Shown here one piece after another: positions 31,049-44,272 of a DNA stretch of 64,000 bases. The stretch's first letter is position 1. Each line of letters begins with the position of its first letter. The notes beneath the pieces were generated by a model that worked only from the letters and a program-made list of their open reading frames with translations, had not been told where the DNA came from and did no database searches. Position numbers and translations under genes: made by a program. The DNA comes from Amorphochlora amoebiformis (lineage: Eukaryota > Cercozoa > Chlorarachniophyceae): positions 496,001-560,000 of the forward strand of contig BAAHQB010000105.1 in the NCBI GenBank assembly GCA_054601695.1, given 5' to 3'.

Positions 31049-31207
31049 TATATTTCTAAATAATATAGGTGTATACATATATATGCATATAATATATATA
31101 TATACACGCAAACATATGTATATGGATATATATATATTCACATACATATTATATATATATATATATATATATGCGTGTTTGTACATATTTGTATGTACAT
31201 ATGTATG

Positions 31208-31249
<42 letters not shown>

Positions 31250-31384
31250 ATGTATGTGAATATGTATATATATATATATATATATATCACACTATATGTT
31301 AATAATACCTGATGCGTAAGGAGGTCTGGGGAGGATCTTAGGCGATTGCACCTGAGATATATGATATATACATGTGTAAATACT

Positions 31385-31422
<38 letters not shown>

Positions 31423-31563
31423 CGTGTGTGTGTGTGTGTGTGTTTGGTATGCATAGGTGAATATATACATATATATATATATACACACATATACATATAT
31501 GTATATATATATATATTATTATTACGTTGTATGTATCTATAAATGTATTATACGTTATACAAT

Positions 31564-31624
<61 letters not shown>

Positions 31625-31705
31625 CATATATATATATATATATGAATATTAGGTGTGATATTTGTATTTATCTATGAAAGTTACATAAACGTATACTTTA
31701 AAAAA

Positions 31706-31795
<90 letters not shown>

Positions 31796-31980
31796 CATTT
31801 ATGTTAGAAATATATATATATATATATCTTTAACTATATATATATGTATATATATATATATATTATATATATATATGTGTGTGTATCTCATTTATCATTC
31901 ACATATGTATGTCTATAATATATATGTGTGCTCTATATGTATGTATACGTATATTTATAATTTATATATGCATATATACA

Positions 31981-32019
<39 letters not shown>

Positions 32020-32124
32020 GTATAAAAAAATGTTTATAGCTGCATACATATAAATAAACACATATGTACATATGATCTATCAAAATATAATATTTATATA
32101 TATATATATATGTGTATATAAACA

Positions 32125-32157
<33 letters not shown>

Positions 32158-32199
32158 TATACCTACATATACATATATATATATATATTGTACGGGATT

Positions 32200-32230
<31 letters not shown>

Positions 32231-32394
32231 GTATATATACATATATCTCTTAGATAATACATAGAAAAGTATAACAACATTTTGCACACATTTAATCATA
32301 ATACTACCAAGTGAAGGGATCGGGTAGAAGGCCGCCAAAGAGATGTAGGGGCTTAAAGTTTAATTCCAGGTTTTCCTCCTGCACATATTAGATG

Positions 32395-32446
<52 letters not shown>

Positions 32447-32562
32447 ATATAGATATACATATATACACATGTACATGTATATATGTAGTATATATGTATA
32501 CATACATATTTTTAATATATACATGGATTGAACATACATGTATATATATATATATATATTAC

Positions 32563-32595
<33 letters not shown>

Positions 32596-32707
32596 TAATA
32601 TAAATATATATATTATATATATAAATATATATAATATATATAGTATATAATGTGTATAAATGTATATTATATATATATATATATAATGTGTATAAATGTA
32701 AATGTAT

Positions 32708-32741
<34 letters not shown>

Positions 32742-33688
32742 ATATATATATATATATATTAATACATATGTAATATATAGATATATGTATATATGTATAT
32801 AATATATACATATATATATATATAGGTATATGTGTATATTATGTAGATGCATATCACATACGTTCTATTTTTTGATTTTACATACATACTGTAATAATTC
32901 TACCATAACATCCACTTGGCTAAATCCTACCTTAAAGAGAGAAACTCATTAGAGGGAAGGATGAATCAAGGACAGGTTTAGGGTTACGATGTTAAACGGA
33001 ATGAGAGAGGGTGAGGGAGAGGGAGGGTGAGAGTGAGAGTGAGAGAAAATGAGAGAGAGTGATTGAGGGAGAGAGAGGGTATGCACTGAGATATGGAGAG
33101 TTGTGTGAGAGTGTGGCAGCAAGAGACAGCGTAAGAGAGAGTGAAAGAGAGTGTGTAAGAAAGAGTGATATACAGTGTGAGAGACAGATCGGGAGAGAGA
33201 AGGATGATTGAGCTAGGGTTTGGGAGGGAGTGAAAGAAAAAAAAGAAAAGAGTGGCTTTTAGGACTAGATTGTATGATTATACACGATAAACTACGGTTA
33301 AAGGGGATTAGAGAAAGAGGAAAGAGAAAAAAAGAGAGCAGAGAGACAAAGGGCGAAAGCTAAGGAGAGAAAGTGTGTGAGAGAGAGAGAGGGAGAGAAA
33401 GAAGGAGAGAGAGTATAAGAGGAGAGAAAGACACAAAAGAAGGAACTCTATAGGATTAGGATTGCAAATAGGGGTTGGAAGTCGCTAGAGAAACGGTACA
33501 ACAGAAGAAATATTCGGGTACCTTAATTGCAACGGCCTCTAGAATCTGCGATGTGTTGCATAGATATAAATATATTTACATATGTATATGTATATATACA
33601 CACATATACACATATATAATATGTATATTACATTATATACATATATATATATTTATATATATATATATATTTGCGTGTAGTATTTATT

Positions 33689-33740
<52 letters not shown>

Positions 33741-34134
33741 CTAGATACATATGTGTGTACGTATTGTATTATATGTAGATACACGTATCATATGTGCATA
33801 GAAAGATAAATATATTTCTATGTGTGTATTTTCCATAATACACATATGTACCTACATCGTAATACCTGATGGAATTCGTTCACGAGAGTAATGAGCGCGG
33901 TATGGACATAAGGTACCTGAGTATGATATGTAGATGTTACATATTTATGCACGTTCACAGATACGTTGAGAAAAGTATCTGGATAGAAAATGTTGATGTA
34001 ATATATTCATATACATTGATGTATATGTTGTATGATAACCTCTGGAGAGTATTTGCGTAATGGAATGACAAGGCTGACATGGCTCGACTTTATTTCCTCT
34101 CCCTTCCTTATCTCTTCCACTGGCTGACTATTTA

Positions 34135-34174
<40 letters not shown>

Positions 34175-34315
34175 TGTAATATATATATATATATATGTAT
34201 ATAATATATATATATATATGTGTGTATATATATATATATATAATGGTATACGTATAGATAATGTGTGTGTATATATACATACATATATATAATATATATG
34301 TGTTACATATTTATG

Positions 34316-34359
<44 letters not shown>

Positions 34360-34487
34360 CAAATAATAGAAAGCATATATATCTGATAGACTTACCTCAT
34401 CTCAGTGCATACGAGCAGCTCTCCATGCCCATCATCCTCTCTCTCGTCTAGCATTATATCATAAATATAAGTATACATATCTGTAGA

Positions 34488-34523
<36 letters not shown>

Positions 34524-34595
34524 CATATATACAAATGTGTCTGTATATATATAACGTATATAGGCATATGCATGTACTTATGCTTACACTGCATA

Positions 34596-34670
<75 letters not shown>

Positions 34671-34780
34671 CATATATATTATTATATGGGTGTGTGTGTA
34701 TATGTGTATAAATATATATCATAATAAATAGAGATATACCTATTTATATAATATATATATATATATATATATGTATATAC

Positions 34781-34815
<35 letters not shown>

Positions 34816-35112
34816 TATACATGCGTGTGTGTGTGTACATGTTTATATTTTGGTGTATGTATACGTTTTTCGCTACGCGCGTACACTTGTGAATATATAC
34901 GTGTATACATATTATACATATATACATATGTATTTACACATACATATATATATATATATAATTTACATATTTAAATATAAATATACATATACATACACAT
35001 ACATGTATGTGTACATTTACATTGTACCAATGACAGCGAAATTAACAGCGAAGTTCTTTAGACGTTTGCATTCGGGAAAAATGCCTAAAAAGATTTGTAT
35101 TTATACAATATA

Positions 35113-35156
<44 letters not shown>

Positions 35157-35306
35157 CATATTTATATATAGAAAATATATTGTATATTATTGATGTATAT
35201 ATTATATATCATAGGTATAAATATATATATATATATATATATATTTAGAAACATATGTATATATACATACATATATATACAAATATATATACATATATAT
35301 TATATG

Positions 35307-35342
<36 letters not shown>

Positions 35343-36344
35343 TGTTTTATATACGCATATATGATACAACCACATACACATAACCTTAAAACACTGCTAT
35401 ATACACATTGTTTACCAGGAAAGTAGGTCTCAGCAATAATAGATAAGTGCCCTTGATAATCCTTAAATCAAGTACTGTTAGGTTATGGCTATTCTAGGGT
35501 TAGGGTTGTGATTCTGACTCTAGCACCTCAAGCCTAAATCAGATAACAAACCTTAACCCTAACACAAACCCTAACCTTAACAATAAATATACAACTGTAG
35601 ATTGTGGTGACTGGAGTAATATAATCGAACAATTTACTTTGATTTCCCAGCACCTAACCCTAGCTCTAGCCCAAACCTTACCTCTCCAACCCTCTCGTCG
35701 ATCTCTGAGAAAAACGGGGAAATATTCAGAAAGGAGAGAGAGAACAGGAAACAGAGAGAGAGAAGGGAAGAGAAAATTGATATAGTGAAATAGAGAGGCA
35801 AGATTAGGAGAAAGAGACGGAGAGAAAGAAAGATAGAGGGAAAGAAAGAGAGTGGAAGAAAATCTGCAGAATAAAGACGAGGGAGAGAGTGTGTTCCGAG
35901 AGAATGGAGGAAAGAGGATCGTACGTGCCGGGTGACATAGTAGTGAAAAGGAAATTTACGAGAAAAGGAGAGTGAAGGCGAAAGAGAGAGAGATGAGAAA
36001 AACGGGAAACGGGTCTCAAGACAAGCTTAACAGCTAACTCTAGCCCCAAGCAATGTCCCAATGACTCTAGCCGGAGACCTGATACTCCACTGGTGATATT
36101 AATATGGCGAAAGTATAGCGATGGTCTGTAGGTAAGATAAACCTATATACGTATGCGGTTAGTATACTATGCATACACCTGCGCATAAAACAGGTAAAAT
36201 CTGATTATTTATATAATATATATATATATATATTTATGTGTATATATATATATATATCTATTAAATACATATACATATACATCTGCATAATTTTTGTGTT
36301 TTACATATTGAAGTTCGTGAGATGTAAACATCATTTACGTTTCA

Positions 36345-36421
<77 letters not shown>

Positions 36422-36929
36422 TATACATATGTATGTATATTCACATATATATATATATATACATATATATATAAATATAAATATTAGTATATTAGATATC
36501 ACAAATGCGTGGATCCCCCTCTCTCCTTACCTCTCCAGTGATTTCCCCAGAGCTGTATGGCTTGCCATTATCGAAGGTTCGGATTGCTAGACGGTGGTAC
36601 TTCACCGGATTCTTCACTAATAGATGACTGATTCGGAACTCAGCCCCATACTAAGGATTAGGATTAGGGTTTTGGTCATACTTAGAATTCAGGTTAAGGT
36701 CACGGACAGAGTTATGATTAGGGTTAGGGAAGAGTTAGGGTTAGGGTTAGGTTAGGGTTAGGGTCACGGTTAGGGTACAGGCTTAGGTATGAGGGTTTTG
36801 GGTTTATGTTGCGGTTGTTTGGGTATGTAGGGATGTATATCCGTATGTTTGTATGTCTATATGTATATATAATATTTGTGTATACAAATGTACATGTATA
36901 AATGTAATACTATATATATATATATATAT

Positions 36930-36961
<32 letters not shown>

Positions 36962-37294
36962 ACATGTACATCTATATGTATACATGTGTAGATGTGTATG
37001 TATATAATATGCATACATACATACATATGTCTTATTATATTACGTTATGATACATTAAACTATACACACACAGAATCTGTACACGTGTATACGCACATAT
37101 TTTTAGCTCGGTAAAATTATACATGTTTACAAATACTCATAAGCATCTATCCTATGTACGCACATATAATATATACATTCATGCATAAAATAATTTATAC
37201 ATTTATAAGCACCTATCCTATATGTGTGTTTATTCATACATTCAAATATATTTATATTTATATTATATATGCAATATATATATATATATATACA

Positions 37295-37333
<39 letters not shown>

Positions 37334-37496
37334 ATATATGTGGTTTAAACAATATAATATTTATACATATACACAGACACATTTGTGCATACATACATAA
37401 ATAGATATACCTGCAATGTAATATACATAACTATATAGATACATATATACCGTGTTCGTATACAATATAACTATAATATGCGTATATATATATATA

Positions 37497-37531
<35 letters not shown>

Positions 37532-37583
37532 CCTGGGCATGACGACATGATCCAGCAAACTTATTGTCTACCCATATCTGATA

Positions 37584-37625
<42 letters not shown>

Positions 37626-37883
37626 TACATATATATACATATATATATATATATGTATATATGAGTGTGTTTGTATGTGTATATGTGTACACATACCCAA
37701 ATTGTGTGTGTCTCTGTTATATTTACACATGTAGATATATATATGTATATACACACACAATATATATATATATATATGTACGTACGTATGAATAGAAATG
37801 TATACATTATACTAGGTTGTTCAGCTAATATACCTCTACCCCGCCCGCCACCCCATCCAGATTCACCAGCACCTAATATAAAT

Positions 37884-37917
<34 letters not shown>

Positions 37918-37946
37918 TACGTATGTATACACATATGTGTGTATAT

Positions 37947-37997
<51 letters not shown>

Positions 37998-38198
37998 GAC
38001 ATATTTATTTAATATTATATATGGATATAAACATGTGTGTATATACAATATACATATATATATATATATTTGCATATTATACATAAATATATATATATAT
38101 ATAATTACACATATACAAAGATATATTACATATATGGCATCCCATATACCTTAGGTAGATATATTACATCAAATATATATACATATACATAAATATAT

Positions 38199-38238
<40 letters not shown>

Positions 38239-38247
38239 TTTATATAT

Positions 38248-38315
<68 letters not shown>

Positions 38316-38381
38316 TGTATACATATATGTGTGTATATATACATATAGGTATACAGCGCTGCAGGATAGGTACCTAATATA

Positions 38382-38474
<93 letters not shown>

Positions 38475-38513
38475 TACATGCATGTGTTATAGCGCTGTAG
38501 GATAGGTATGTAA

Positions 38514-38561
<48 letters not shown>

Positions 38562-38726
38562 ATATAGGATAGGTATGTAATATAAATATATATATATATG
38601 TATTTTATGTATACATACATATTATATTAGTATATTTATACCCAAATAGACATACATGTATATAAATATATATATGTATATATAAATTAAATATATATAT
38701 ATATATATATATTTATTTATATATTC

Positions 38727-38780
<54 letters not shown>

Positions 38781-39535
38781 CATATATATTTAGATATATA
38801 TTTGAATATTTAGTATAATATACTATACACGTTGTCATATGTATACATTTATATTCTTACATAATTATGATATGTACAGTTACACATATATGTTTTATAT
38901 ATATCGAATAACATGTATACTAATACAGATACCAAAAATTATATCATATAAATATATATATATATATGTATACCTGTATATATGTATATATGTATATGTA
39001 TATGTTTATGTATATATCATATCATAACACCTCGTCCGGAGCGCTCTTCCTCTCCTTCCCTGTCTTATCTATCCCTATGATGAAAACTAGAATAAACTCA
39101 CGACTACACCGTCAGTTCAATAAGGTACAAAGAGAAGAAATATAGAGAGAGTAGATAGATATAGAGAGAGAAGACAGATAGCTAGAGAAAGAGAAATCTA
39201 TGGTGCGTTGGAAGTCTTACAGGGCTCGGGTGTTAGGCCTTCGCGCCAGATTTTGTCGAGGGTAAAGTTACGCCAATACCATCCGTATCTATTCTTGTGT
39301 GCCATTGAGTGTCGCCAGGGGATGCTGGGAATCTGGTTGGATGTTGATGTATGTATGTATGTATGTATATATGTATGTATGTATGTATATATATATATAT
39401 ATATATTTATATAATGTTTATATATATATATATATATATGTATATATTTATATGCATGCGAGAGTGTATGTATTGTATTTTATATATGTGTATATTATGC
39501 ACATATGCGCACACATGTTTATTACAATATATCCA

Positions 39536-39568
<33 letters not shown>

Positions 39569-39587
39569 GAGAGAGAGAGATATATAT

Positions 39588-39640
<53 letters not shown>

Positions 39641-39775
39641 GTACATACATACATACATACATACATATATTATACATATATATATATATATATATTAATA
39701 TATATATATATATTAATATAATTATATATATATATATATTCATATGTATGCATAATATATATAACATATATACAA

Positions 39776-39821
<46 letters not shown>

Positions 39822-39954
39822 ATACGTATATGTGCACATATGGTATATGCAATATATATATATATATATATGTATAATGTATGTTTTTCCACACATATAT
39901 ACTTATACATATTATACATTTTATATATATACACATATATGTATATATCAATAT

Positions 39955-39985
<31 letters not shown>

Positions 39986-40005
39986 CTACATATGTATATG
40001 TGTAC

Positions 40006-40038
<33 letters not shown>

Positions 40039-40105
40039 GATGTGTATGTATGTATTAAGTAATGTTGCGTGTAACATACATGTTCGTGTATCTTATATAT
40101 ATATA

Positions 40106-40137
<32 letters not shown>

Positions 40138-40145
40138 GATATATT

Positions 40146-40208
<63 letters not shown>

Positions 40209-40947
40209 ATATATAATATATATATATATAATATATACATATATGAAATATTCTTTCTGATTGCCTGGGCTATTTGAGAAGGATTATGGGATACGTCGAG
40301 GCTTTGGTTGTTCTGAGTTATATGAGTAACATGGCTATCATACCAAAACATCAGGTATAAGATATTGTGCGGGAAAAAGGAACGCGAGATTTAAGGGAAG
40401 GAGACACAGGAGAAAGGCATGTGAAGATTGAGAGAGAGAGAAGAGAATGGGGATTGAGCAGAAATAAAGAGATGTCAGATTGGGGAGCATAGATAGTGAT
40501 GTACCGAAGAAGAGTCTCTGCCAGGTTTTGGGACGTATTTCCACAACCCTGAGAGGAGGTGTGCACGGTTGGAGAGAGAAATATTGTTGTTTCCCGTCAC
40601 GGCTGCACTCACGCTCTGTTGTACGTAGTGTCCGTGTCTTTTATATACATAATTATTTATTAAAATGTATATAGGTATTTTTCTAAATATGTATATATAT
40701 ATATATATATACTATGTATACATATAATTTATTTGGAATGTGTGTATGTAATATTCTACACACATTTACATGTGTGTACGAGTATACATATATAACTTAA
40801 TACATACTAAAATATAAATATACTCAACATGTACATTTGTACATATAAATTTTTACATGTACATAAGTGTATATACATGTAGTGCAGTATAATACAATAT
40901 AGTGGATATAAATCACATGTAATATAAATATATATATATATATGTGT

Positions 40948-41004
<57 letters not shown>

Positions 41005-41450
41005 ACACATATATACATATATATATATATGTGTGTGTGTGTATATTACAGATGTTTATAACTACACGTCTATACACACATAGGTATATAAATATACATA
41101 TAAAAACACGCATATATATATATATACATATATATATTGTATATATAATACATACATATATTGTACATATATGTATATACATATCTACATGTACATATGT
41201 GTATGCATATACACACATATATTTATAAATATATATATATATATACAATATATATATATACGTTAGATAAAATATAAACAAACACATATGTATGTACAAC
41301 ACATTACATACTTACCCATGCATGTAAATGTATCACAATTATGTATAATTTACAACATATATATATATATATATATGTATATAAATACTATTTATACATA
41401 TTATGTACATATATATATATCTATATATATATATGATTTCGGTTACGTAA

Positions 41451-41508
<58 letters not shown>

Positions 41509-41526
41509 TTGTATGCATTAATATAC

Positions 41527-41562
<36 letters not shown>

Positions 41563-41684
41563 ATGAATAAATAAGTACATATATGTGTATATATAAAATG
41601 TAGAATATTCTATCTAGAGTTTCACAGCAAATTGCATGTTCAATACAATATATACATATATATATATATATGTGTGTGTGTGTG

Positions 41685-41770
<86 letters not shown>

Positions 41771-41788
41771 ATGCGTATGTATGTGTCA

Positions 41789-41861
<73 letters not shown>

Positions 41862-42701
41862 CGCATATAAAATATTTGTTCCATACTTCATCGCATATAT
41901 GTTTATAAATATACAAACCTGTACTTATTCTTATATTTAGATTTATCTGTATATATATAATATATATATATATATATTATGTATGTGCAATTTGTTATCA
42001 TTTTGGAGAATTACTTCGTACGGTATGAAATAGGATCGTGGCCTTTCACACGTATCAGGGCGAACACCCTAAATTAACAAACGTCAGAGGATTAGGGTGG
42101 ACGTGTAATTTGGGTTACGAATGGGAAGAGTATTACCTTGATCAGGGCGGATTTAAGTTAAGTTTAGAATTGAGGATGGCATGTTCGGATTAGGATTCGA
42201 ATCGCCGGAGAATTTCGGATTCCGTTAGGGCCTCATGTAACTTGAGGAAGAAATGGGCAGTAGATAAGGGAAGTGACAGAAATTGTGGCAACAAGAAACA
42301 TATGTGCGCAAGGTATAGGCTAGTATGATCAACAATTGGACAGAAGAAACTTATCCAAGCGCGAGTTGTGGACTCGGGAATGTTGTATGACCACTGCATC
42401 GTTTGGGAGCTCTGTAAACCCTTCGGCCTGGGACCTAAATGCCTTAATTCCACAAGCTAAGCCACCTATTCCCAATAGGGCCTTAAATACGCTCCGTGAG
42501 GGCTTCATTTCATGTGAATCCGTCGACGCAACCTGCGAAAGAAATCAATTCTAGGTCGACAAGGGGCTTATTTTCGAATTCAAAGGGTAATTGTACCTTG
42601 GAGAGGTGCGTGAGGGTGGCATGCTGGCTTGTATATTGTATGATAAATGTTATGGCAAGGCAGAGGGCAGCTGCTGTGCGTCGGCACGAGGCACGAGCCA
42701 T
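13098..42701 (-). CDS. Gene B: unrecognised 35-exon gene, about 721 aa
   Basis: I do not recognise the family. The model starts at the ATG at 42701-42699 with [20 protein letters not shown], a basic then hydrophobic N-terminus that looks like a signal peptide or anchor, and ends at TAA 13098-13100. The middle is a mixed globular sequence with several cysteines and blocks such as [37 protein letters not shown] and [20 protein letters not shown]. An acidic stretch ([14 protein letters not shown]) lies about two thirds of the way along. The C-terminus is charged and helical ([33 protein letters not shown]). All 34 introns are GT-AG and all phases chain. Coding is 2166 bp in 29.6 kb (7 percent); mean exon is 62 bp. 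The phase chain makes one gene likely, but a boundary between two genes in the longest introns cannot be excluded. Confidence 0.7.
17802..18241. repeat. Inverted pair of telomere-like arrays (TTAGGG then CCCTAA)
   Basis: On the plus strand, degenerate TTAGGG repeats run 17802-17867, followed by about 125 bp of unrelated sequence, then about 250 bp of CCCTAA repeats at 17990-18241. The latter includes at least five perfect units near 18112-18142. The pair lies inside the intron between exons 31 and 32 of gene B and could form a long stem in the pre-mRNA. It is flanked by TA microsatellite, not by a chromosome end. Confidence 0.9.
20058..28246 (-). CDS. Gene B exons 21-29
   Basis: Exons: 21 28181-28246, 22 26459-26516, 23 24893-24968, 24 24305-24359, 25 23500-23537, 26 22906-22999, 27 22399-22437, 28 21593-21633, 29 20058-20133. 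Peptides: [153 protein letters not shown]. Exon 21 is also open in phase 0 ([20 protein letters not shown]); the phase of exon 20 selects the reading given here. The donor of exon 28 (GTTAGG) is itself part of a degenerate telomere-like repeat. Exon 22 is the least certain call in this group. Confidence 0.68.
20815..21597. repeat. CCCTAA-type repeats around exon 28 of gene B
   Basis: Two clusters of degenerate CCCTAA on the plus strand (20815-20902 and 21549-21595) lie in the intron after exon 28 of gene B. The second abuts the exon, so the 5' splice site reads GTTAGG and is part of the repeat. A GA-rich tract (20930-21070) lies between the clusters. Confidence 0.75.
21190..21430. repeat. Degenerate GGCYGTGTAAACATGT repeat, first locus
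   Basis: Imperfect tandem units of about 22-30 bp with the core GGCCGTGTAAACATGT (for example AACAGCCTGTGTGAACATGC, ACTGGCCGTAAAAACATGTT, ATGGCTGTAAATAAA) fill this part of the intron between exons 28 and 29 of gene B. A second locus with the same core is at about 25990-26230. Confidence 0.6.
21990..22097. repeat. Duplicated TG/ACATTTCTATGCG island
   Basis: The block ACATTTCTATGCGTATGTCT, preceded by TG repeats, occurs at about 21990-22022 and again at about 22065-22097, in the intron between exons 27 and 28 of gene B. Confidence 0.85.
23020..23112. repeat. Duplicated GAGCGAAGTATG island
   Basis: GAGCGAAGTATGTATACATA and following bases occur at 23020 and 23081 (period 61) just upstream (sense) of exon 26 of gene B. 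Confidence 0.85.
25480..25680. repeat. Degenerate TTAGGG array in gene B
   Basis: About 200 bp of imperfect TTAGGG, GTTTGGG and GAGGGTTAG motifs on the plus strand in the intron between exons 22 and 23 of gene B. On the sense strand this reads CCCTAAC on the acceptor side of the intron. Confidence 0.75.
25990..26230. repeat. Degenerate GGCYGTGTAAACATGT repeat, second locus
   Basis: Units such as TCTGTGTAAACATGTTACAC, GTGGCCGTGTAACTATATAC and CTAGCCGTGCAAATGTGCAC repeat across the intron between exons 22 and 23 of gene B. They share the core of the 21.2-21.4 kb locus, so this is an interspersed family of short degenerate repeats. Confidence 0.6.
26568..26700. repeat. TTAGGG array upstream of gene B exon 22
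   Basis: Near-perfect GGTTAGGGTTAGGG units at 26568-26670 on the plus strand, about 50 bp upstream (sense) of exon 22 of gene B. Sense orientation is CCCTAAC. Confidence 0.85.
26683..27382. repeat. GGTGGCGCC hairpin repeat family
   Basis: An imperfect palindrome of the form AAGGTGGCGCCCCACCTT occurs at 27241-27258 and 27290-27307, and inverted at 26703-26720. Degenerate copies lie near 27170, 27201, 27318 and 27349. Each is usually flanked by TATAGCT on one side and TTAACCCTATA on the other. All lie in one intron of gene B (exons 21-22), between telomere-like arrays. Each copy can form a 7-8 bp GC-rich stem. Family unknown; no transposase or target duplication seen. Confidence 0.8.
27410..27900. 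repeat. Telomere-like repeats of both orientations in gene B
   Basis: CCCTAA-type units at about 27490-27730 and TTAGGG-type units at about 27770-27895 on the plus strand, in the intron between exons 21 and 22 of gene B, beside the GGTGGCGCC hairpin repeat cluster. The order here is CCCTAA then TTAGGG, the opposite of the 17.8-18.2 kb pair. Confidence 0.8.
28590..35084 (-). CDS. Gene B exons 9-20
   Basis: Exons: 9 35028-35084, 10 34396-34447, 11 34040-34073, 12 33866-33916, 13 33522-33545, 14 32308-32378, 15 31309-31351, 16 30742-30836, 17 30376-30417, 18 29797-29848, 19 29186-29240, 20 28590-28673. Peptides include [116 protein letters not shown] and [20 protein letters not shown]. Outgoing phases 1, 2, 0, 0, 0, 2, 0, 2, 2, 0, 1, 1 chain without conflict. 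Exon 13 is only 24 bp. This is the most internally consistent part of gene B; the two other frames of most of these islands contain stops or break phase. Confidence 0.76.
35416..42701 (-). CDS. Gene B exons 1-8
   Basis: Exons: 1 42597-42701, 2 40505-40548, 3 39280-39332, 4 39031-39074, 5 37834-37872, 6 37533-37577, 7 36531-36611, 8 35416-35461. Peptides: exon 2 [14 protein letters not shown], exon 3 [17 protein letters not shown], exon 4 [14 protein letters not shown], exon 5 [13 protein letters not shown], exon 6 [15 protein letters not shown], exon 7 [20 protein letters not shown], exon 8 [15 protein letters not shown]. Outgoing phases: 0, 2, 1, 0, 0, 0, 0, 1. Acceptors of exons 7 and 8 (TGAAG, TTTAAG) have weak pyrimidine tracts and were chosen by phase. 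The first intron is about 2 kb and contains a 600-bp balanced island (41990-42590) with no exon I could support. Confidence 0.72.
35478..35600. repeat. Inverted TTAGGG/CCCTAA motifs upstream of gene B exon 8
   Basis: TTAGGG motifs at 35478-35510 are followed by CCCTAA motifs at about 35545-35600 on the plus strand. They lie within 20-140 bp upstream (sense) of exon 8 of gene B. On the sense strand the order is TTAGGG, CCCTAA, acceptor. Confidence 0.7.
36653..36812. repeat. TTAGGG array upstream of gene B exon 7
   Basis: About 160 bp of TTAGGG units, several perfect around 36720-36770, begin about 40 bp upstream (sense) of exon 7 of gene B. Sense orientation is CCCTAAC. Confidence 0.85.
38354..38580. 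repeat. AGCGCTGYAGGATAGGTA repeat, three copies
   Basis: AGCGCTGCAGGATAGGTACC near 38354-38374, AGCGCTGTAGGATAGGTATG near 38491-38511 and a partial copy ATAGGATAGGTATGTAA near 38564-38580, separated by TA arrays in the intron between exons 4 and 5 of gene B. Confidence 0.8.
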
Positions 42702-42794
42702 CCCCCCTACACGTGTCCAATTGTCACTCAAGAAGGTCACACGAGCATTTTCCGGTCACGCACTCCTGTCACAACGGAGCCTTTTCATGGAGTG
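42702..42794. promoter_or_regulatory. Putative bidirectional promoter between genes B and C
   Basis: Only 93 bp separate the start codon of gene B (minus) from the proposed start of the kinase gene C (plus). The interval has balanced composition, no TA repeat, a CACGTG box at 42710-42715, a CCAAT box at 42717-42721, and several GTCAC repeats. Untranslated leaders must overlap or be extremely short. That this is a shared promoter is inference from spacing and motifs. If the kinase starts upstream of 42795, the two transcription units overlap instead. Confidence 0.5.
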
Positions 42795-44238
42795 ATGTCT
42801 TCCTCGCACAAGAAAGAGAAGGCGGCAGATCCTAAGAAAGGAAAGTACCAGAAATGGAAGCCTCGGACTGTGGATGTGTATCGAAGAGAGAAGAATACGC
42901 AGATTGGAGAGGGAACGTACGGGTAGGCTCGCGAAAAACACGACAGGTGCGCAGATTGACATTCATCCTGTTTATATTAGGTCGGTATTTGCAGCAAGGG
43001 CTCCCGATGGACGCAAGGTGGCGCTGAAGAAGATTCGCAAGGATAATGGGAACGAAGGGGTAGGGAAAATTCTTTTGAAAGGACGATGTACACTGAGCCA
43101 TTCCGACTTGATCCAAGAAGACACTCCCTTAGTTCCCAATCACGGCTATCCGGGAGATCAAATTTCTGAAGAACCTCAAGCATGACAATGTCGTTGAGCT
43201 CTTGGACGTTGTATCTTCGCCAGGTTATCTAATTAGTTGTGTAATCTCTTCTCTCCTAAAGTCTCCTCAGGCCCCGAACGCAGTGTGTACATGGTGTTCG
43301 AGTATTGCGATCATGATCTCACGGGCCTCCTCGATACGGACCCACCCATTGCTTTCACCAAGGAGCAGATCAAGTACTACATGAAATGTCTCTTTGAGGC
43401 GCTCTATTACCTGCATAAGAAAGTGAAGATATTACACCGCGACGTCAAGGGTAGCAACTCCTTCCAGGATTGAGGTTAACTCTCATTTGTGATTGCTCTA
43501 GGGGCAAATATTCTCATTAGCAATAATGGGGACGTAAAACTTGCTGACTTCGGCCTAGCAAGAGCACACAACGAGCAGGGAAAGGTAGAATTCAAACACC
43601 CCTCACATCGAAGGCTGATCACATCTGTATTCAGTATACGAATCGAGTAGTCACGCTCTGGTATCGTCCCCCGGAATTGCTGCTGGTAAGTCTGCCTGCT
43701 AATTCTTCTTTATTCCCCGCCCTATGTGTAATCATCCGCACTATCGCAGGGTTCTTATATGTACGACCAGAAAATCGACATGTGGTCGGCGGGCTGCCTG
43801 TTTGCCGAAATGCTACGAAATGGAAAGCCACTCTTTCGGGGGAGCTCTGAGCTAAACCACCTGGAGGAAATATACAAAGTCTGCGGGACCCCAGACATGA
43901 ATGGATGGGAGGAGGTTGGCAACTACTGAATCTCACCTGATGTTCCTTTCTAAAAACATTTCCCCAGGCCAAGACACTACCCTGGTACAAGAAACACGAG
44001 CCATTACCTAGACGACTTAAGGATGAGTTTCACGGGTGATTTATAGATGCACACATATTCTATACATATGTATCTTCAAATATTACATTTATATTAGTGT
44101 ACAAATTTGATTGCACATGCCCTGAGAGATATACTACATGGTACGTGTGATAACCCACGTAAAATTTATGGTGGGAGTTGAAAATCGATGTATATACATA
44201 TATACGTGTTAAGCATATATATATATATATACATTCAT

Positions 44239-44272
<34 letters not shown>

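Noticed and set aside
40245-40325. Minus-strand island reading [20 protein letters not shown]
   Set aside because: It looks protein-like but its phase cannot be inserted between gene B exons 2 and 3, which join directly in phase. Could be an alternative exon.
41990-42590. Open frames in the 600-bp balanced island in the first intron of gene B
   Set aside because: Frames on both strands lack splice-consistent boundaries and family resemblance; exon 1 joins exon 2 in phase without them.
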